Below, piece after piece: positions 42,681 to 52,138 of a stretch of 64,000 nt of DNA. Within the stretch, counting starts at the first letter, position 1, and each line of letters starts with the position of its first letter. The DNA is from an uncultured Hungatella sp. GTDB lineage: Bacteria > Bacillota > Clostridia > Lachnospirales > Lachnospiraceae. Below the pieces are notes generated by a model. It saw only the letters and a program-made list of their open reading frames with translations, made no database searches and was not told the DNA's origin. The DNA lies in contig CAJUPQ010000002.1 of the NCBI GenBank assembly GCA_910588505.1, positions 1 through 64,000 of the forward strand, written 5' to 3'. The translations under genes were made by a program, and so were the position numbers.

Positions 42681-42743
42681 ACCCGTGGCGGGTTTAAATA
42701 GACGAGTCAAACGGCCATTGGCCGGAAGAAAGGAGCTTTTATT

Positions 42744-44198
42744 ATGATGAAGTATTTCCAAAAACTTGGCAAAGCGTTGATGCTTCCCGTAGCGTGTCTG
42801 CCCGTGTGCGGTATCCTTATGGGTGTGGGCTACATATTGGCGCCGGCAGCCATGGCAGGCGAGGTTCAGGGCTTTACGGCGGGAGGATTCCTCTACAGCA
42901 TGGGCCTGTTCCTGATTAAAGCAGGCGGCGCTCTGATTGACAACATGTCCTGGCTGTTTGCCATCGGCGTGGCCGTAGGCATGGCTGACGACAGCGACGG
43001 CGCGGCAGGTCTTGCGGGCCTTGTATCTATGTTCATGATCACTACCCTGTTGAGCAGCGGCACCGTAGCCGGCATTACCGGCAAGGAAGCCGACCCGGCC
43101 TTCGGAAAGATCGTGAACCAGTTTGTAGGTATCATCTCCGGTATCATCGGAGCTACCTGCTATAATAAGTACAAGGGTGTAAAGCTTCCCAATGCCCTGG
43201 CGTTCTTTAGCGGCAAGCGGGCGGTAGCGATCTTTACAGCGGTTTATTCCATCGGCGCGGCCCTGGTGCTGTTCTTTGTATGGCCGGTGGTATACGGCGC
43301 GCTGGTAGCTATGGGCAAGGCGTTTATCGGCATGGGCGCTCTGGGCGCGGGCATCTACGCGTTCTTTAACCGTCTGCTGATCCCCTTTGGCCTTCATCAC
43401 GCCCTCAACTCCGTGTTCTGGTTTGACGTGGCAGGGATCAACGACCTTGGCAATTTCTGGGGCAACACCGGTACCTTTGGACAGACCGGTATGTATATGA
43501 CAGGGTTCTTCCCATTCATGATGTTCGGTCTTCCGGCAGCGTGTCTGGCTATGTACCATACGGCGAAAACGGAAAAGAAGCAGATCGCTTACGGCCTTCT
43601 GGCATCAGCGGCCTTTTGTTCCTTCTTTACCGGCGTTACGGAGCCCATCGAGTTCGCGTTTATGTTCCTGGCTCCCGGACTTTATGTAGTTCATGCCCTT
43701 TTGGCAGGTATTACGGCAGGGATCACGGTGGCCCTTCCCATCCGCGCCGGATTCTCATTCTCAGGCGGCGCTGTGGATATGGTTTTAAGCTCCTTCACTC
43801 CATTGGCTCAGAATCCATGGCTTCTGATCCCCATAGGCATTGTGGTTGGCGTGATCTACTATGTGGTGTTCCGGTTTGTGATCATCAAGTTTGACCTGAA
43901 GACACCGGGCCGCGAGGATGACGAGGACGAGACCAAGGTGGTTCTGGCCAACAACGACTTTACTCAGGTTGCGGCGATCATCCTGGAGGGTGTAGGCGGC
44001 GCTGCCAATGTGACTTCCATTGACAACTGTATCACAAGACTCCGTCTGGAGGTGAAGGATTACACGGCTGTTGACGAGAAGAAGATCAAGTCCGCCGGCA
44101 TCGCCGGCATCATTCGGCCAGGAAAGACATCGGTTCAGGTTATTGTGGGAACCCAGGTGCAGTTTGTGGCAGATGAGTTTAAGAAACTCTGCAAGTAA
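42744..44198 (+). CDS. PTS glucose/maltose/N-acetylglucosamine-family IIBC permease
   Basis: The 484-residue protein has a IIC membrane domain (about 1-380) starting LGKALMLPVACLPVCGILMG, and carries the conserved GVTEPIEFAFMFLAP (about residues 300-314). A short linker leads to the C-terminal IIB domain (about 405-484) with the phosphocysteine in DNCITRLRLEV. It takes up and phosphorylates a hexose or hexoside; with the LicT-type control an alpha- or beta-glucoside or glucose is likely, but the sugar cannot be read from sequence. AAAGGAG lies before the start. Confidence 0.92.
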   Translation: MMKYFQKLGKALMLPVACLPVCGILMGVGYILAPAAMAGEVQGFTAGGFLYSMGLFLIKAGGALIDNMSWLFAIGVAVGMADDSDGAAGLAGLVSMFMITTLLSSGTVAGITGKEADPAFGKIVNQFVGIISGIIGATCYNKYKGVKLPNALAFFSGKRAVAIFTAVYSIGAALVLFFVWPVVYGALVAMGKAFIGMGALGAGIYAFFNRLLIPFGLHHALNSVFWFDVAGINDLGNFWGNTGTFGQTGMYMTGFFPFMMFGLPAACLAMYHTAKTEKKQIAYGLLASAAFCSFFTGVTEPIEFAFMFLAPGLYVVHALLAGITAGITVALPIRAGFSFSGGAVDMVLSSFTPLAQNPWLLIPIGIVVGVIYYVVFRFVIIKFDLKTPGREDDEDETKVVLANNDFTQVAAIILEGVGGAANVTSIDNCITRLRLEVKDYTAVDEKKIKSAGIAGIIRPGKTSVQVIVGTQVQFVADEFKKLCK

Positions 44199-44249
44199 AC
44201 TTGTGGATATATTTACAAATGAAGAGTACAAAATGACATTGAATTTCCT

Positions 44250-44285
44250 CGCTTTCCCCTCTATAATAGAGGGGAAAGCGTTTTT
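44250..44285 (+). terminator. Strong intrinsic terminator of the PTS operon
   Basis: A perfect 14-bp stem (CGCTTTCCCCTCTA with its inverse, loop TAA) is followed by TTTTT at 44281-44285. Confidence 0.95.
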
Positions 44286-44318
44286 AGGCTATAAGACGCG
44301 AGAATGGAGGAAAATGAT

Positions 44319-45338
44319 ATGGCGATTTTGGTAACTGGCGGAGCCGGCTATATTGGAAGCCACACCTGCGTGGAACTGCTGAATGCCGGGTACGACGTGG
44401 TGGTTCTGGACAATCTGTGTAATTCCTGCAAGGAGTCCATAGTCCGGGTGGAGGAGATCACAGGCAAGAAGGTTACGTTTTACGAGGCGGACCTTCTGGA
44501 TCAGCCGGCGGTGAAAAAGGTGTTTGACAATGAGAAGATCGAGTCGGTCATCCATTTTGCCGGCCTGAAGGCAGTGGGAGAGTCGGTGTACAAACCTCTG
44601 GAGTACTACCACAATAATATAACCGGCACGGTGATTTTGTGCGACGAGATGAGAAAACATGGGGTGAAGAGCATTGTGTTCAGCTCATCCGCCACGGTTT
44701 ACGGCAACCCGGCCTTTGTCCCCATCACGGAGGAGTGCCCCAAGGGCGAGATCACTAATCCCTACGGACGGACAAAGGGCATGTTGGAGCAGGTTCTTAC
44801 AGATCTCCACACTGCGGACCCGGAGTGGCAGATCATGCTCCTTCGCTACTTTAACCCTATCGGAGCTCACGAGTCCGGAAGGATCGGGGAGAACCCCAAG
44901 GGAATTCCCAACAACCTCCTTCCCTATATTACCCAGGTGGCTGTGGGAAAACTGGTGTGCCTGGGCGTGTTCGGCAATGACTACGATACTCCCGATGGAA
45001 CCTGCGTGAGGGATTACATCCACGTGGTAGATCTGGCAGACGGCCATGTGAAGGCGCTGCAGAAGCTGGAGAAGAGCGAAGGCGGCGTGTGGATCTATAA
45101 CCTGGGAACCGGCACCGGATACAGCGTGCTGGATGTGATCAATGCCTTTGAGGAGGTTAACCAGTTAAAGATCAACTACGTGTTCAAGGAGCGGAGGGCC
45201 GGGGACGTGCCCCAGTGCTACGCGGACCCGTCCAAGGCTAAGGCGGAGCTGGGCTGGGTGGCCAAGAGAGGGATCAGGGAGATGTGTCAGGATTCCTGGA
45301 GATGGCAGAAGAATAATCCGGAGGGGTATGTGGAGTAG
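44319..45338 (+). CDS. galE: UDP-glucose 4-epimerase
   Basis: This enzyme interconverts UDP-glucose and UDP-galactose (Leloir pathway, sugar precursor supply). The 339-residue protein has the NAD motif VTGGAGYIGSHTCVELL at the N-terminus, the catalytic Ser-Ser-Ala-Thr-Val-Tyr segment (about 122-128), YGRTKGMLE with Tyr-x-x-x-Lys (about 148-152), and FNPIGAH. ATG 44319 is chosen because GGAGG lies ahead of it; ATG 44304 is possible. It lies between two terminators and is probably a single-gene unit. Confidence 0.95.
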   Translation: MAILVTGGAGYIGSHTCVELLNAGYDVVVLDNLCNSCKESIVRVEEITGKKVTFYEADLLDQPAVKKVFDNEKIESVIHFAGLKAVGESVYKPLEYYHNNITGTVILCDEMRKHGVKSIVFSSSATVYGNPAFVPITEECPKGEITNPYGRTKGMLEQVLTDLHTADPEWQIMLLRYFNPIGAHESGRIGENPKGIPNNLLPYITQVAVGKLVCLGVFGNDYDTPDGTCVRDYIHVVDLADGHVKALQKLEKSEGGVWIYNLGTGTGYSVLDVINAFEEVNQLKINYVFKERRAGDVPQCYADPSKAKAELGWVAKRGIREMCQDSWRWQKNNPEGYVE

Positions 45339-45381
45339 GGGTTTCTGTCAGACAGAGATGATGGAGGAAAGCAGCAGAACG

Positions 45382-45411
45382 AAAAGCAGGGGGATGTCCC
45401 TGCTTTTCTTA
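45382..45411 (+). terminator. Intrinsic terminator after galE
   Basis: AAAAGCAGGG (45382-45391) pairs with CCCTGCTTTT (45398-45407) around a six-base loop; a short T-rich stretch follows. Confidence 0.85.
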
Positions 45412-45533
45412 AAATATGTTAAAAATATGACATATAAACCTTAAGTTTTTGCCGGTTATTGTAGATTTTGTGTGTAGATTTTGCTAAAATATGCGTTCTG
45501 CGTCAATTTTCGACAAAAAATTTTTTGAATGCA

Positions 45534-45562
45534 TTGACATAAAAAAATATATAGTGCATAAT
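45534..45562 (+). promoter_or_regulatory. Sigma-A promoter of the flagellar operon
   Basis: TTGACA (45534-45539), a 17-base spacer and CATAAT (45557-45562) in a very AT-rich region of about 320 bases between the galE terminator and flgB. The leader would be about 165 bases. I looked for a c-di-GMP riboswitch core in this leader and saw none. Confidence 0.75.
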
Positions 45563-45608
45563 TAAGGAATTAAGGTGTTACGATCGAAAATAATCCATGT
45601 TTTTAAAG

Positions 45609-45637
45609 TTGATTTTCAAGAAGAAAAGTGATATTAT
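45609..45637 (+). promoter_or_regulatory. Second possible flagellar operon promoter
   Basis: TTGATT (45609-45614), a 17-base spacer and TATTAT (45632-45637), about 90 bases upstream of flgB. It is weaker than the TTGACA promoter upstream. Confidence 0.45.
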
Positions 45638-45735
45638 AATTGAAGCATGGTCTCAATAGATTTGATACCAATTATTTACTATTGCAAAAATTTGGACTTT
45701 CATGGAAAATAGAATGAGAGAGGAGAGAGTTTTTT

Positions 45736-46128
45736 ATGTACGAGATGTATGGCAATGGGTTGGCTCTGACCGAGAAGGTACTGGATTTTTTGTGGCAGCG
45801 CCAGATCGTATCCTTGAATAATGTGGCCAATGTAGACACTCCGGGATTTAAGTCCCAGTACATAACATTTGAAGAAGAACTTGGCAAGAGGATCACAGAG
45901 GCCAACAAGGGCAGGCGGTCAGCCAGACAGTCGGTGTATGACGCCATCGGCGCTTCTCAGTCATGGCTTAACACCACATGGGATGAATCCAGCAGGTTAG
46001 ACGGCAACAACGTGGATATGGATCAGGAACAGGTGGAGATCGTCCGGTCAGCCTACGAGTACCAGTACATGTTGAACTCTTTTAATAACGATATAAACCG
46101 GCTTAAGAGCGCGGCGCGGAATTTTTAA
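45736..46128 (+). CDS. flgB: Flagellar basal-body rod protein FlgB
   Basis: The 130-residue proximal rod protein is the first gene of the flagellar operon. It shows RQIVSLNNVANVDTPGFKSQYITFEEEL near the N-terminus (the rod/hook-family ANVDTPGFK motif) and a helical C-terminus EQVEIVRSAYEYQYMLNSFNNDINRLKSA. An AGGAGAGAG site precedes ATG 45736. The next gene is fliE, not flgC as in most Firmicutes. Confidence 0.95.
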   Translation: MYEMYGNGLALTEKVLDFLWQRQIVSLNNVANVDTPGFKSQYITFEEELGKRITEANKGRRSARQSVYDAIGASQSWLNTTWDESSRLDGNNVDMDQEQVEIVRSAYEYQYMLNSFNNDINRLKSAARNF

Positions 46129-46207
46129 TATTAAGATTTAACGTCAGAAGCTTAAGACGGCGGATATAGAGAAAACCAGATTTTAAGATAAGGGGATGGG
46201 AAACGTT

Positions 46208-46531
46208 ATGGAAGGAGTATCATTTATTACTCCCATGCAGCTGTGGAGTGCAGGGGGGATAGGGGGCGGTCTGGAGGAAACCCAGATGATGCCTTCACTG
46301 AACGCGGAGGCGTCATTGTTTAAGGATGTTTTTAAAAATACCATTAACCAGGTGAGGGAGACTCAGGCAGATGTGGAGTATAAACAGTATCTGCTGAGCA
46401 CAGGCCAGATCGATGACGCTCACACCTTACCGATCGCGGAGGCAAAAGCCAGCCTTAGTCTTGATGTACTCATAACATTGCGGAACAAAACATTAGAGTC
46501 CTACAATGAACTGATCAAGATGAATGTTTAA
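46208..46531 (+). CDS. fliE: Flagellar hook-basal body protein FliE
   Basis: The 107-residue protein joins the MS ring to the rod. The second half, VRETQADVEYKQYLLSTGQIDDAHTL then ALITLRNK-type VLITLRNKTLESYNELIKMNV, is the FliE signature. ATG 46208 is preferred because AAGGGG is better spaced; an in-frame ATG at 46196 abuts the site directly. Confidence 0.93.
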   Translation: MEGVSFITPMQLWSAGGIGGGLEETQMMPSLNAEASLFKDVFKNTINQVRETQADVEYKQYLLSTGQIDDAHTLPIAEAKASLSLDVLITLRNKTLESYNELIKMNV

Positions 46532-46619
46532 GATCTGACAGGAAGTACATGTTGGGGAATTGGATAGGGGCAGCAGCAGGCTGCGGCAAAGAAAAAATGA
46601 CAAAAGGTTGGATGAAGAA

Positions 46620-48344
46620 GTGGATAATTTAAAAGAACGCTGGCAAGGTGTCCCGGAAAAAACCCAGAAGATCATAAAAGCAATTGCAGGAGGAACGGCT
46701 GTGATTGCTTTAATTGCGATTCTTGCCCTGTATCTTCTGGGGGGAGATTCGAATTATTCTACGCTGTTCACAGGGCTTAGCCAGGAGGAGGCAACCCAGG
46801 TGGTGGGGCTTCTCCAGGATGAGGGAATCGAATATCGCTATGACGCCAATAGCGGGGCTATACGGGTTCCGGAAACAATGGTTGAAAAGACCAGAGTGGA
46901 CCTGTTGAGCAAAGGATACCCAAAGAGCGGTTTCGCGTATGATATGTATCTGAACAATACAGGTCTGATGACCACAGAATCAGATAAAAAGCTGATCACC
47001 AAGTATGAGCTGCAGGACCGCTTAGGGGCCACCATCAGGATGTTTGACGGTGTTCAGGACGCTAAAGTCACCATCACCGAGGGGACGGAGGCTCTCTACG
47101 CGTGGGAGGATGATTCCGCCGCGGATGCCTCGGCTTCGGTCATGGTCACCATGAAAAGCGGCAGCACGCTTACAGCGGACAAAGCTCAGGCTGTGAAGAA
47201 TCTGATCTCCCATGCGGTAAAGGGAATGAATTTTACCAATGTGGCAGTGTTTGACGCGGACACCATGATGGAGGTAGGCGGTACCGGGGATGGCACCAGC
47301 GCCGCCGGGGCAGCGTCGGACCTTGCCAGCCTGACTACTTTGGTGGAGAATAGTATTGCGGCCAATGTCAGAAGGGTCTTGGAGAAGCTTTACGGCGCAG
47401 GCAATGTGGCAGTGTCGGTAAAAGGTACTCTCAACATGGAGCGCCTGATCCAGGAGAGCACGCAGTATTCTACTCCGGAGAAGATCAACGAGCAGGATAA
47501 AACGGGGATCTTGGAGCGGGAAGATATTACCAGTGAGGGAAGCGCCGCGGCTAACCAGAACGCTGGCGGGCTGGTGGGGGCTGATGCCAACGCGGATGTT
47601 CCCAGGTATACCAATGAGGACGGAACCGGAGCAGCCCAAGATCAATACAGCAACTATACAGCCTCCAGAGAGTGGCTGGTAAATGTGTTAAAAGAGCAGC
47701 GCCAGATTGATCCGGGGATTCTGGAGGACACTACCATCGGCGTGGTGGTCATTACGGGAAGGACGGACACTCCTACTCAGGAACAGCTCATCAGACTGGT
47801 TGCCAATTCTGCCGGTATCCCGGTGGAGACGGCGGCGGACAAGATAACCATCATCCGCGACGCGGGAGTGGTGGTGGATGTACCGCAGCCGCCCGATACA
47901 CAGACCGGAGGGGACGTTCTGGAGATCGTCCGGACGATACCATTGCCGATTCTGATCGCCATCGGAGCGGGAATCCTTCTGCTTCTGCTGCTTCTTATCC
48001 TGCTTCTGATCAGAGGCAGAAAGCACAGGAGAGGTGAAGTTGTCATGGAAGGCGGCGACTTTATCGACGGCGACGCGCTGTCAGCCGACGGGCTGGAAGG
48101 CGAAAATCTGGCTCTTGCCGAGGAAGGCGCGGGCATGACGCCGGCTATGGAAGAGGAAGACGAGTTTGCTAAGAATGAGGAGATCATGAATCTACGGATG
48201 CAGCGCAGTCTGCGTCTGAAGCAGAATATCGGCGACTTTGTGGATCAGAACCCGCAGATCGCGGCGAAATTAGTACAGAGCTGGCTGAGAGGAGAGGAGG
48301 TAGACGGAGATGGCAGAGGCAAACGTTCCGGCAGAAGTAAGTAA
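46620..48344 (+). CDS. fliF: Flagellar MS-ring protein FliF
   Basis: The MS ring in the cytoplasmic membrane. From GTG 46620 the protein is 574 residues. It begins DNLKERWQGVPEKTQ, has span 1 (about 25-45), and ring-building domains with YSTLFTGLSQEEATQVV and GYPKSGFAYD. A long periplasm-side-equivalent part follows, then span 2 (about 445-470, LPILIAIGAGILLLLLLLILLLI) and a cytoplasmic C-tail (MNLRMQRSLRLKQNIGDFV) that binds FliG. The frame is open to TTG 46560, but that start has no proper site. It overlaps fliG by 35 bases. Confidence 0.93.
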   Translation: MDNLKERWQGVPEKTQKIIKAIAGGTAVIALIAILALYLLGGDSNYSTLFTGLSQEEATQVVGLLQDEGIEYRYDANSGAIRVPETMVEKTRVDLLSKGYPKSGFAYDMYLNNTGLMTTESDKKLITKYELQDRLGATIRMFDGVQDAKVTITEGTEALYAWEDDSAADASASVMVTMKSGSTLTADKAQAVKNLISHAVKGMNFTNVAVFDADTMMEVGGTGDGTSAAGAASDLASLTTLVENSIAANVRRVLEKLYGAGNVAVSVKGTLNMERLIQESTQYSTPEKINEQDKTGILEREDITSEGSAAANQNAGGLVGADANADVPRYTNEDGTGAAQDQYSNYTASREWLVNVLKEQRQIDPGILEDTTIGVVVITGRTDTPTQEQLIRLVANSAGIPVETAADKITIIRDAGVVVDVPQPPDTQTGGDVLEIVRTIPLPILIAIGAGILLLLLLLILLLIRGRKHRRGEVVMEGGDFIDGDALSADGLEGENLALAEEGAGMTPAMEEEDEFAKNEEIMNLRMQRSLRLKQNIGDFVDQNPQIAAKLVQSWLRGEEVDGDGRGKRSGRSK

Positions 48345-49377
48345 TCCGGCAGGGAAACCGGAAGGCGACGCTCCCATAACAAACCCAAAAAGCAAAGCTG
48401 CTCTGGTGGTTGTATCCCTGGGAGCGGACAGGGCGTCCCAGATCTACAAGTACCTTAGCGAGGAAGATATCGAGGAGCTTACATACGAGGTGGCAAAGCT
48501 GGGAAAGACTACGAACACACAGGTCGAGACCACGCTGGATGAATTTTATAAATTGTGCCTTACCCATAAGATGATGACCGACGGCGGCCTGGATTATGCC
48601 AGGAACGTATTGGAGAAAGCTTTCGGTGAATCCACAGCCAGAAATCTTTTGGAGAAGGTGTCAAAGACTCTCCAGTCCAAGCCGTTTAACTTCTTTATGA
48701 AGGGAGATCCCAAAGCCCTCCTGTCCCTTTTGCAGAATGAGAGGCCTCAGGTTATTGCTTTGATCATGGCTTATATGGACGCGGAGCAGGCGGCTCAGGT
48801 GTTGGAGCAGCTTCCGGACGAGAAGAGGATTCTTACTGTGGAGAGCATGGCCCGCATGGACCGGGTCTCCCCCGAGGCCATTGCTATTGTGGAGGAGGAG
48901 ATGAAGAGGAAGTTTGCTACGATTATCACCAGTGAGGATAATATGAACCTTGGCGGCGTGGACTATGTGGCGGACATGATGAATCACATCGACCGCGGAA
49001 GCGAGCGGAAGATCTTCGAGGAATTGGACAAAAGAAATCCGGAGCTGTCCCAGAGTATTCGGGAGAAGATGTTTGTGTTCGAGAATATCCTGGATATGGA
49101 CGACAGATCCGTACAGCGTTTTGTCAGGGACTGCGACAGCAAGGATGTGGTGTTTGCCCTCAAGGGTTCTTCGGAAGATATGAAAGCTACGTTCTTCCGA
49201 AATATGTCTAAACGTATGGCAGAGTCTGTCCGGGCCGACTTAGAGATCACTACCAATGTCAAGAGAAAAGACGTGGAGGAAGCTCAGCAGCGCATTGTTA
49301 ACATTATCCGCAGACTGGAAGATCAAGGCGAAGTGATCATCAAGAAGGGAGGAGCGGATGATGATATCATCCTCTAA
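48310..49377 (+). CDS. fliG: Flagellar motor switch protein FliG
   Basis: The 355-residue rotor protein has an N-terminal part that binds FliF. It carries NERPQVIALIMAYM with the EHPQ-like region (about residues 138-151) and a C-terminal torque domain with FVFENILDMDDRSVQRFVRD and the charged KDVVFALKGSSEDMKATFFRNMSKR helix that meets MotA. ATG 48310 follows GAGGAGG and lies within the end of fliF. An N-terminal Pro/Ala-rich extension of about 28 residues precedes the conserved KAALVVVSLGAD. Confidence 0.95.
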   Translation: MAEANVPAEVSNPAGKPEGDAPITNPKSKAALVVVSLGADRASQIYKYLSEEDIEELTYEVAKLGKTTNTQVETTLDEFYKLCLTHKMMTDGGLDYARNVLEKAFGESTARNLLEKVSKTLQSKPFNFFMKGDPKALLSLLQNERPQVIALIMAYMDAEQAAQVLEQLPDEKRILTVESMARMDRVSPEAIAIVEEEMKRKFATIITSEDNMNLGGVDYVADMMNHIDRGSERKIFEELDKRNPELSQSIREKMFVFENILDMDDRSVQRFVRDCDSKDVVFALKGSSEDMKATFFRNMSKRMAESVRADLEITTNVKRKDVEEAQQRIVNIIRRLEDQGEVIIKKGGADDDIIL

Positions 49378-50245
49378 GCGGGTGATTAAACAGCCGGAAC
49401 GGTTGGGAAGCGGGGCCATCGAAACATACCTCCCCCCTACAGAGCAGTTTTTCAGCAGCCGGGTGACGCCGCGGGCTCCCGTATTTCCCCGATACACCCC
49501 GGAGGGGGTGAAGGCGGATGATCTGGAACTGGCTTTAAAGGAGACGGCATCGACTTCGCCGGAGGAGGAAGAGGTCCTGGGAGAGGTTCCGGAACATTCT
49601 GGGGAGGAGAGATCCCAAAACTGGAGAGAGGAAGAGGCCAGGATTCTAGAGGACGCCAAAAGGGAGGCGGAGCAGATCCTGGAAGAGGCGAAAAGACGGG
49701 CGGACGAGGAGTACGCGAGGGCTTTTGAGGATGGCCGTCAGGAAGGCTATGCCAGCGGCTATGAGGAAGGCAGGCAGAGCGCCGAGAGAGAGTTTCGGGA
49801 TGAGATTGAAGACCATCTTCAAGAATTTGAGGATGACATGAGGAAAGCTCTGGATGCCGTGGATACCGCCAGAAAAAATTGTCTCCACACATATCTGGAG
49901 GAGTTGAAAGACTGCGCCATCGCCATAGGCGAGAAGGTGATCCATATCAGCCTGCGCTCCAGCGGCGAGGTCATCAAACAGATGATCATCTCCGCCACGG
50001 AGAAGCTGAAAAAAACGGCATGGGTCAAGATTTACATGGATAAATATGACTATGACATGATGATGGAGGCGGACGCAGGGGTTATAGACGAACTGTCTCA
50101 TCTGTCAGACAACATCAAGTTTATCGTTATGGATAAAGAAGACAGAGGGAGCTGCATCATAGAAATGCCGGAAGAGATCGTTGATGTCAGCGTTAATACA
50201 CAAATCGAGAACATCAAGGATATACTGGAGAATGTAAGGATATAG
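49358..50245 (+). CDS. fliH: Flagellar assembly protein FliH
   Basis: This protein regulates the FliI ATPase of the flagellar export apparatus. The 295-residue protein has a disordered N-terminal third, a long Glu/Ala/Arg coiled-coil with DAKREAEQILEEAKRRADEEY (about 108-128) and glycine-zipper-like EDGRQEGYASGYEEGRQS. A C-terminal alpha/beta domain follows (IGEKVIHISLRSSGEVI, then VWxKI-type AWVKIYMD). Its start overlaps the fliG end by 20 bases. Confidence 0.9.
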   Translation: MMISSSKRVIKQPERLGSGAIETYLPPTEQFFSSRVTPRAPVFPRYTPEGVKADDLELALKETASTSPEEEEVLGEVPEHSGEERSQNWREEEARILEDAKREAEQILEEAKRRADEEYARAFEDGRQEGYASGYEEGRQSAEREFRDEIEDHLQEFEDDMRKALDAVDTARKNCLHTYLEELKDCAIAIGEKVIHISLRSSGEVIKQMIISATEKLKKTAWVKIYMDKYDYDMMMEADAGVIDELSHLSDNIKFIVMDKEDRGSCIIEMPEEIVDVSVNTQIENIKDILENVRI

Positions 50246-50270
50246 TACAAAGAAAAGCGGGGAGCCTTTT

Positions 50271-51572
50271 ATGTTTGAAAAGATACCTCAGCTGGTTGCC
50301 AAGTCAGAGACAGTCAGCCACATTGGAAAAATTGAAAATGTAGTGGGAATGTCTATGGAGGCTTCCGGCGGACGGTCCAGCATCGGGGATATCGTCATGA
50401 TATACAATGAGGAGCAGAACCGTCAGATGCCTGCGGAGGTAGTAGGGTTTAAGGACGGCAAGATCCAGCTGATGACCTATGAAGCTACCAGCGGCATTGC
50501 GTCAGGGAGCTTTGTGCGCAACACCCGCCACAGACTGAAAGTGCCTGTAGGAGATTTCCTTCGGGGCAGGATCATCAATGCCATGGGAGAACCCATTGAC
50601 GGAGGACCTCAATTTCAGTCTGTGAGACATTATACGGTACAGAGTCCTTACATAAATCCCTTAAATCGTCCTCCCATACGGGAGAGGCTGGAGTTCGGCG
50701 TTAAGGCCATTGACGGCCTTAACACCATAGGAAAAGGACAGAGGATCGGGATCTTCGCCGGATCCGGTGTGGGAAAGAGTACCCTTATGGGCATGATCGC
50801 GAAAAACGTAAAGACGGATATCAATGTGATTGCTTTGGTAGGCGAGCGTGGCCGGGAGGTGCTGGAGTTTATTGAGAAGGACCTTGGCGAGGAAGGCATG
50901 AAACGTTCCGTGCTGGTGGTGGCAACTTCCGACCAGCCTGCTATGCTTAGGATGAAGTGCCCTTTGGTGGCCACCACCATTGCCGAGTATTTTAAGGATC
51001 AGGGGTATGATGTGCTGCTGATGATGGATTCCCTCACCAGGTATGCCATGGCCCAGAGGGAGATCGGCCTTGCCATCGGAGAACCGCCTATCGCCAGAGG
51101 GTATACGCCGTCTATTTACGCGGAGTTTCCAAAACTGCTGGAGCGCAGCGGCAATTTTGACAAGGGATCTATCACAGGGGTTTACACGGTGCTGGTGGAA
51201 GGCGACGACACCAACGAGCCTATATCGGATACCGTTCGGGGTATTTTGGACGGCCATATTGTTTTGAGCCGCCAGCTGGCCAACGAAAATCATTTTCCGG
51301 CCATTGACATCGGAGCCAGCATCTCCCGTCTTATGGTGGAGATCGTGCCGAAAGAACACCAAAAAGCGGCTTCCAGGTTCCGGAACCTTTTGGGGATCTA
51401 TCAGAAGAACGCGGATCTGATCTCCATCGGGGCGTATAAGAGGGGGAATAATCCGGCGCTGGATGAAGCTGTTTCCAGGATTGAGGCGATCAACGGATTT
51501 TTACAGCAGGGGATTGGGGAGAGTTTCAGCTATGATGAGACATTGGAGCGCATAAGAGCCATCACAGGCTGA
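50271..51572 (+). CDS. fliI: Flagellar export ATPase FliI
   Basis: The 433-residue F1-beta-like ATPase has GIFAGSGVGKSTLMGM as P-loop (about 160-175), GERGREVLEF, Walker B VLLMMDSLTRYAMAQREIGLAIGEPP (about 251-276) and the C-terminal SRIEAINGFLQQ. It energises export of rod, hook and filament subunits. Normal length. Confidence 0.96.
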   Translation: MFEKIPQLVAKSETVSHIGKIENVVGMSMEASGGRSSIGDIVMIYNEEQNRQMPAEVVGFKDGKIQLMTYEATSGIASGSFVRNTRHRLKVPVGDFLRGRIINAMGEPIDGGPQFQSVRHYTVQSPYINPLNRPPIRERLEFGVKAIDGLNTIGKGQRIGIFAGSGVGKSTLMGMIAKNVKTDINVIALVGERGREVLEFIEKDLGEEGMKRSVLVVATSDQPAMLRMKCPLVATTIAEYFKDQGYDVLLMMDSLTRYAMAQREIGLAIGEPPIARGYTPSIYAEFPKLLERSGNFDKGSITGVYTVLVEGDDTNEPISDTVRGILDGHIVLSRQLANENHFPAIDIGASISRLMVEIVPKEHQKAASRFRNLLGIYQKNADLISIGAYKRGNNPALDEAVSRIEAINGFLQQGIGESFSYDETLERIRAITG

Positions 51573-51595
51573 TCCTTATACCGGAGGAGTATGAA

Positions 51596-52054
51596 GTGAA
51601 ACAGTTTCAATATCGATTGGAAACCGTACTGGACTACAAGACCCAGGTTTTGGATAATCTAAAGTCAGAACATGCGGTGATCATACAGAGCGTCAACCGA
51701 AAGCAGGAGGAGATCCAGGGCCTGCACCAGGAACTGAATGGGATAGAAAGTGAATTTGACAGAACGAAAGAAGCCGGTGCCACCATACAGAACTACCGGC
51801 TATTTGATATGTGCATCGGCCGCATGGAGGAGATCATTGACGAGGAAAAAGAACGGCTGAAGGTTCTTAGAAAGCAGGAAGAGGCTAAAAAGCAGGAAGT
51901 GATCACCGCAAAAGTGGATACCTCCAAATTTGAAAAGTTAAAGGACAGAAAATTTAAGGAATATCAGAAAGAGGCGGCCAAAGCCGACGAGACATTTATC
52001 GAGGAGTTTGTCTCCAATACATCCCTGCGGATACGCCATCAGCACAGAGGGTAA
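51596..52054 (+). CDS. fliJ: Flagellar export protein FliJ
   Basis: The 152-residue coiled-coil protein starts KQFQYRLETVLDYKTQV, typical of FliJ. It starts at GTG 51596 with GGAGGAG upstream. It acts as the stalk of the FliI ring. The product is nearly all helical, charged heptads. Confidence 0.9.
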   Translation: MKQFQYRLETVLDYKTQVLDNLKSEHAVIIQSVNRKQEEIQGLHQELNGIESEFDRTKEAGATIQNYRLFDMCIGRMEEIIDEEKERLKVLRKQEEAKKQEVITAKVDTSKFEKLKDRKFKEYQKEAAKADETFIEEFVSNTSLRIRHQHRG

Positions 52055-52138
52055 GCAGAGGATCGGATCATAACTTGGATGGTCGCAGCCATGAGCTGAT
52101 GATCATAGATATTATGCAGAAGAAAGGAGGGAGATAGC

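Noticed and set aside
45412..45735. Possible c-di-GMP riboswitch before the flagellar operon
   Set aside because: Searched by eye for the conserved core of GEMM-I/II; only AT-rich DNA with promoters was found.
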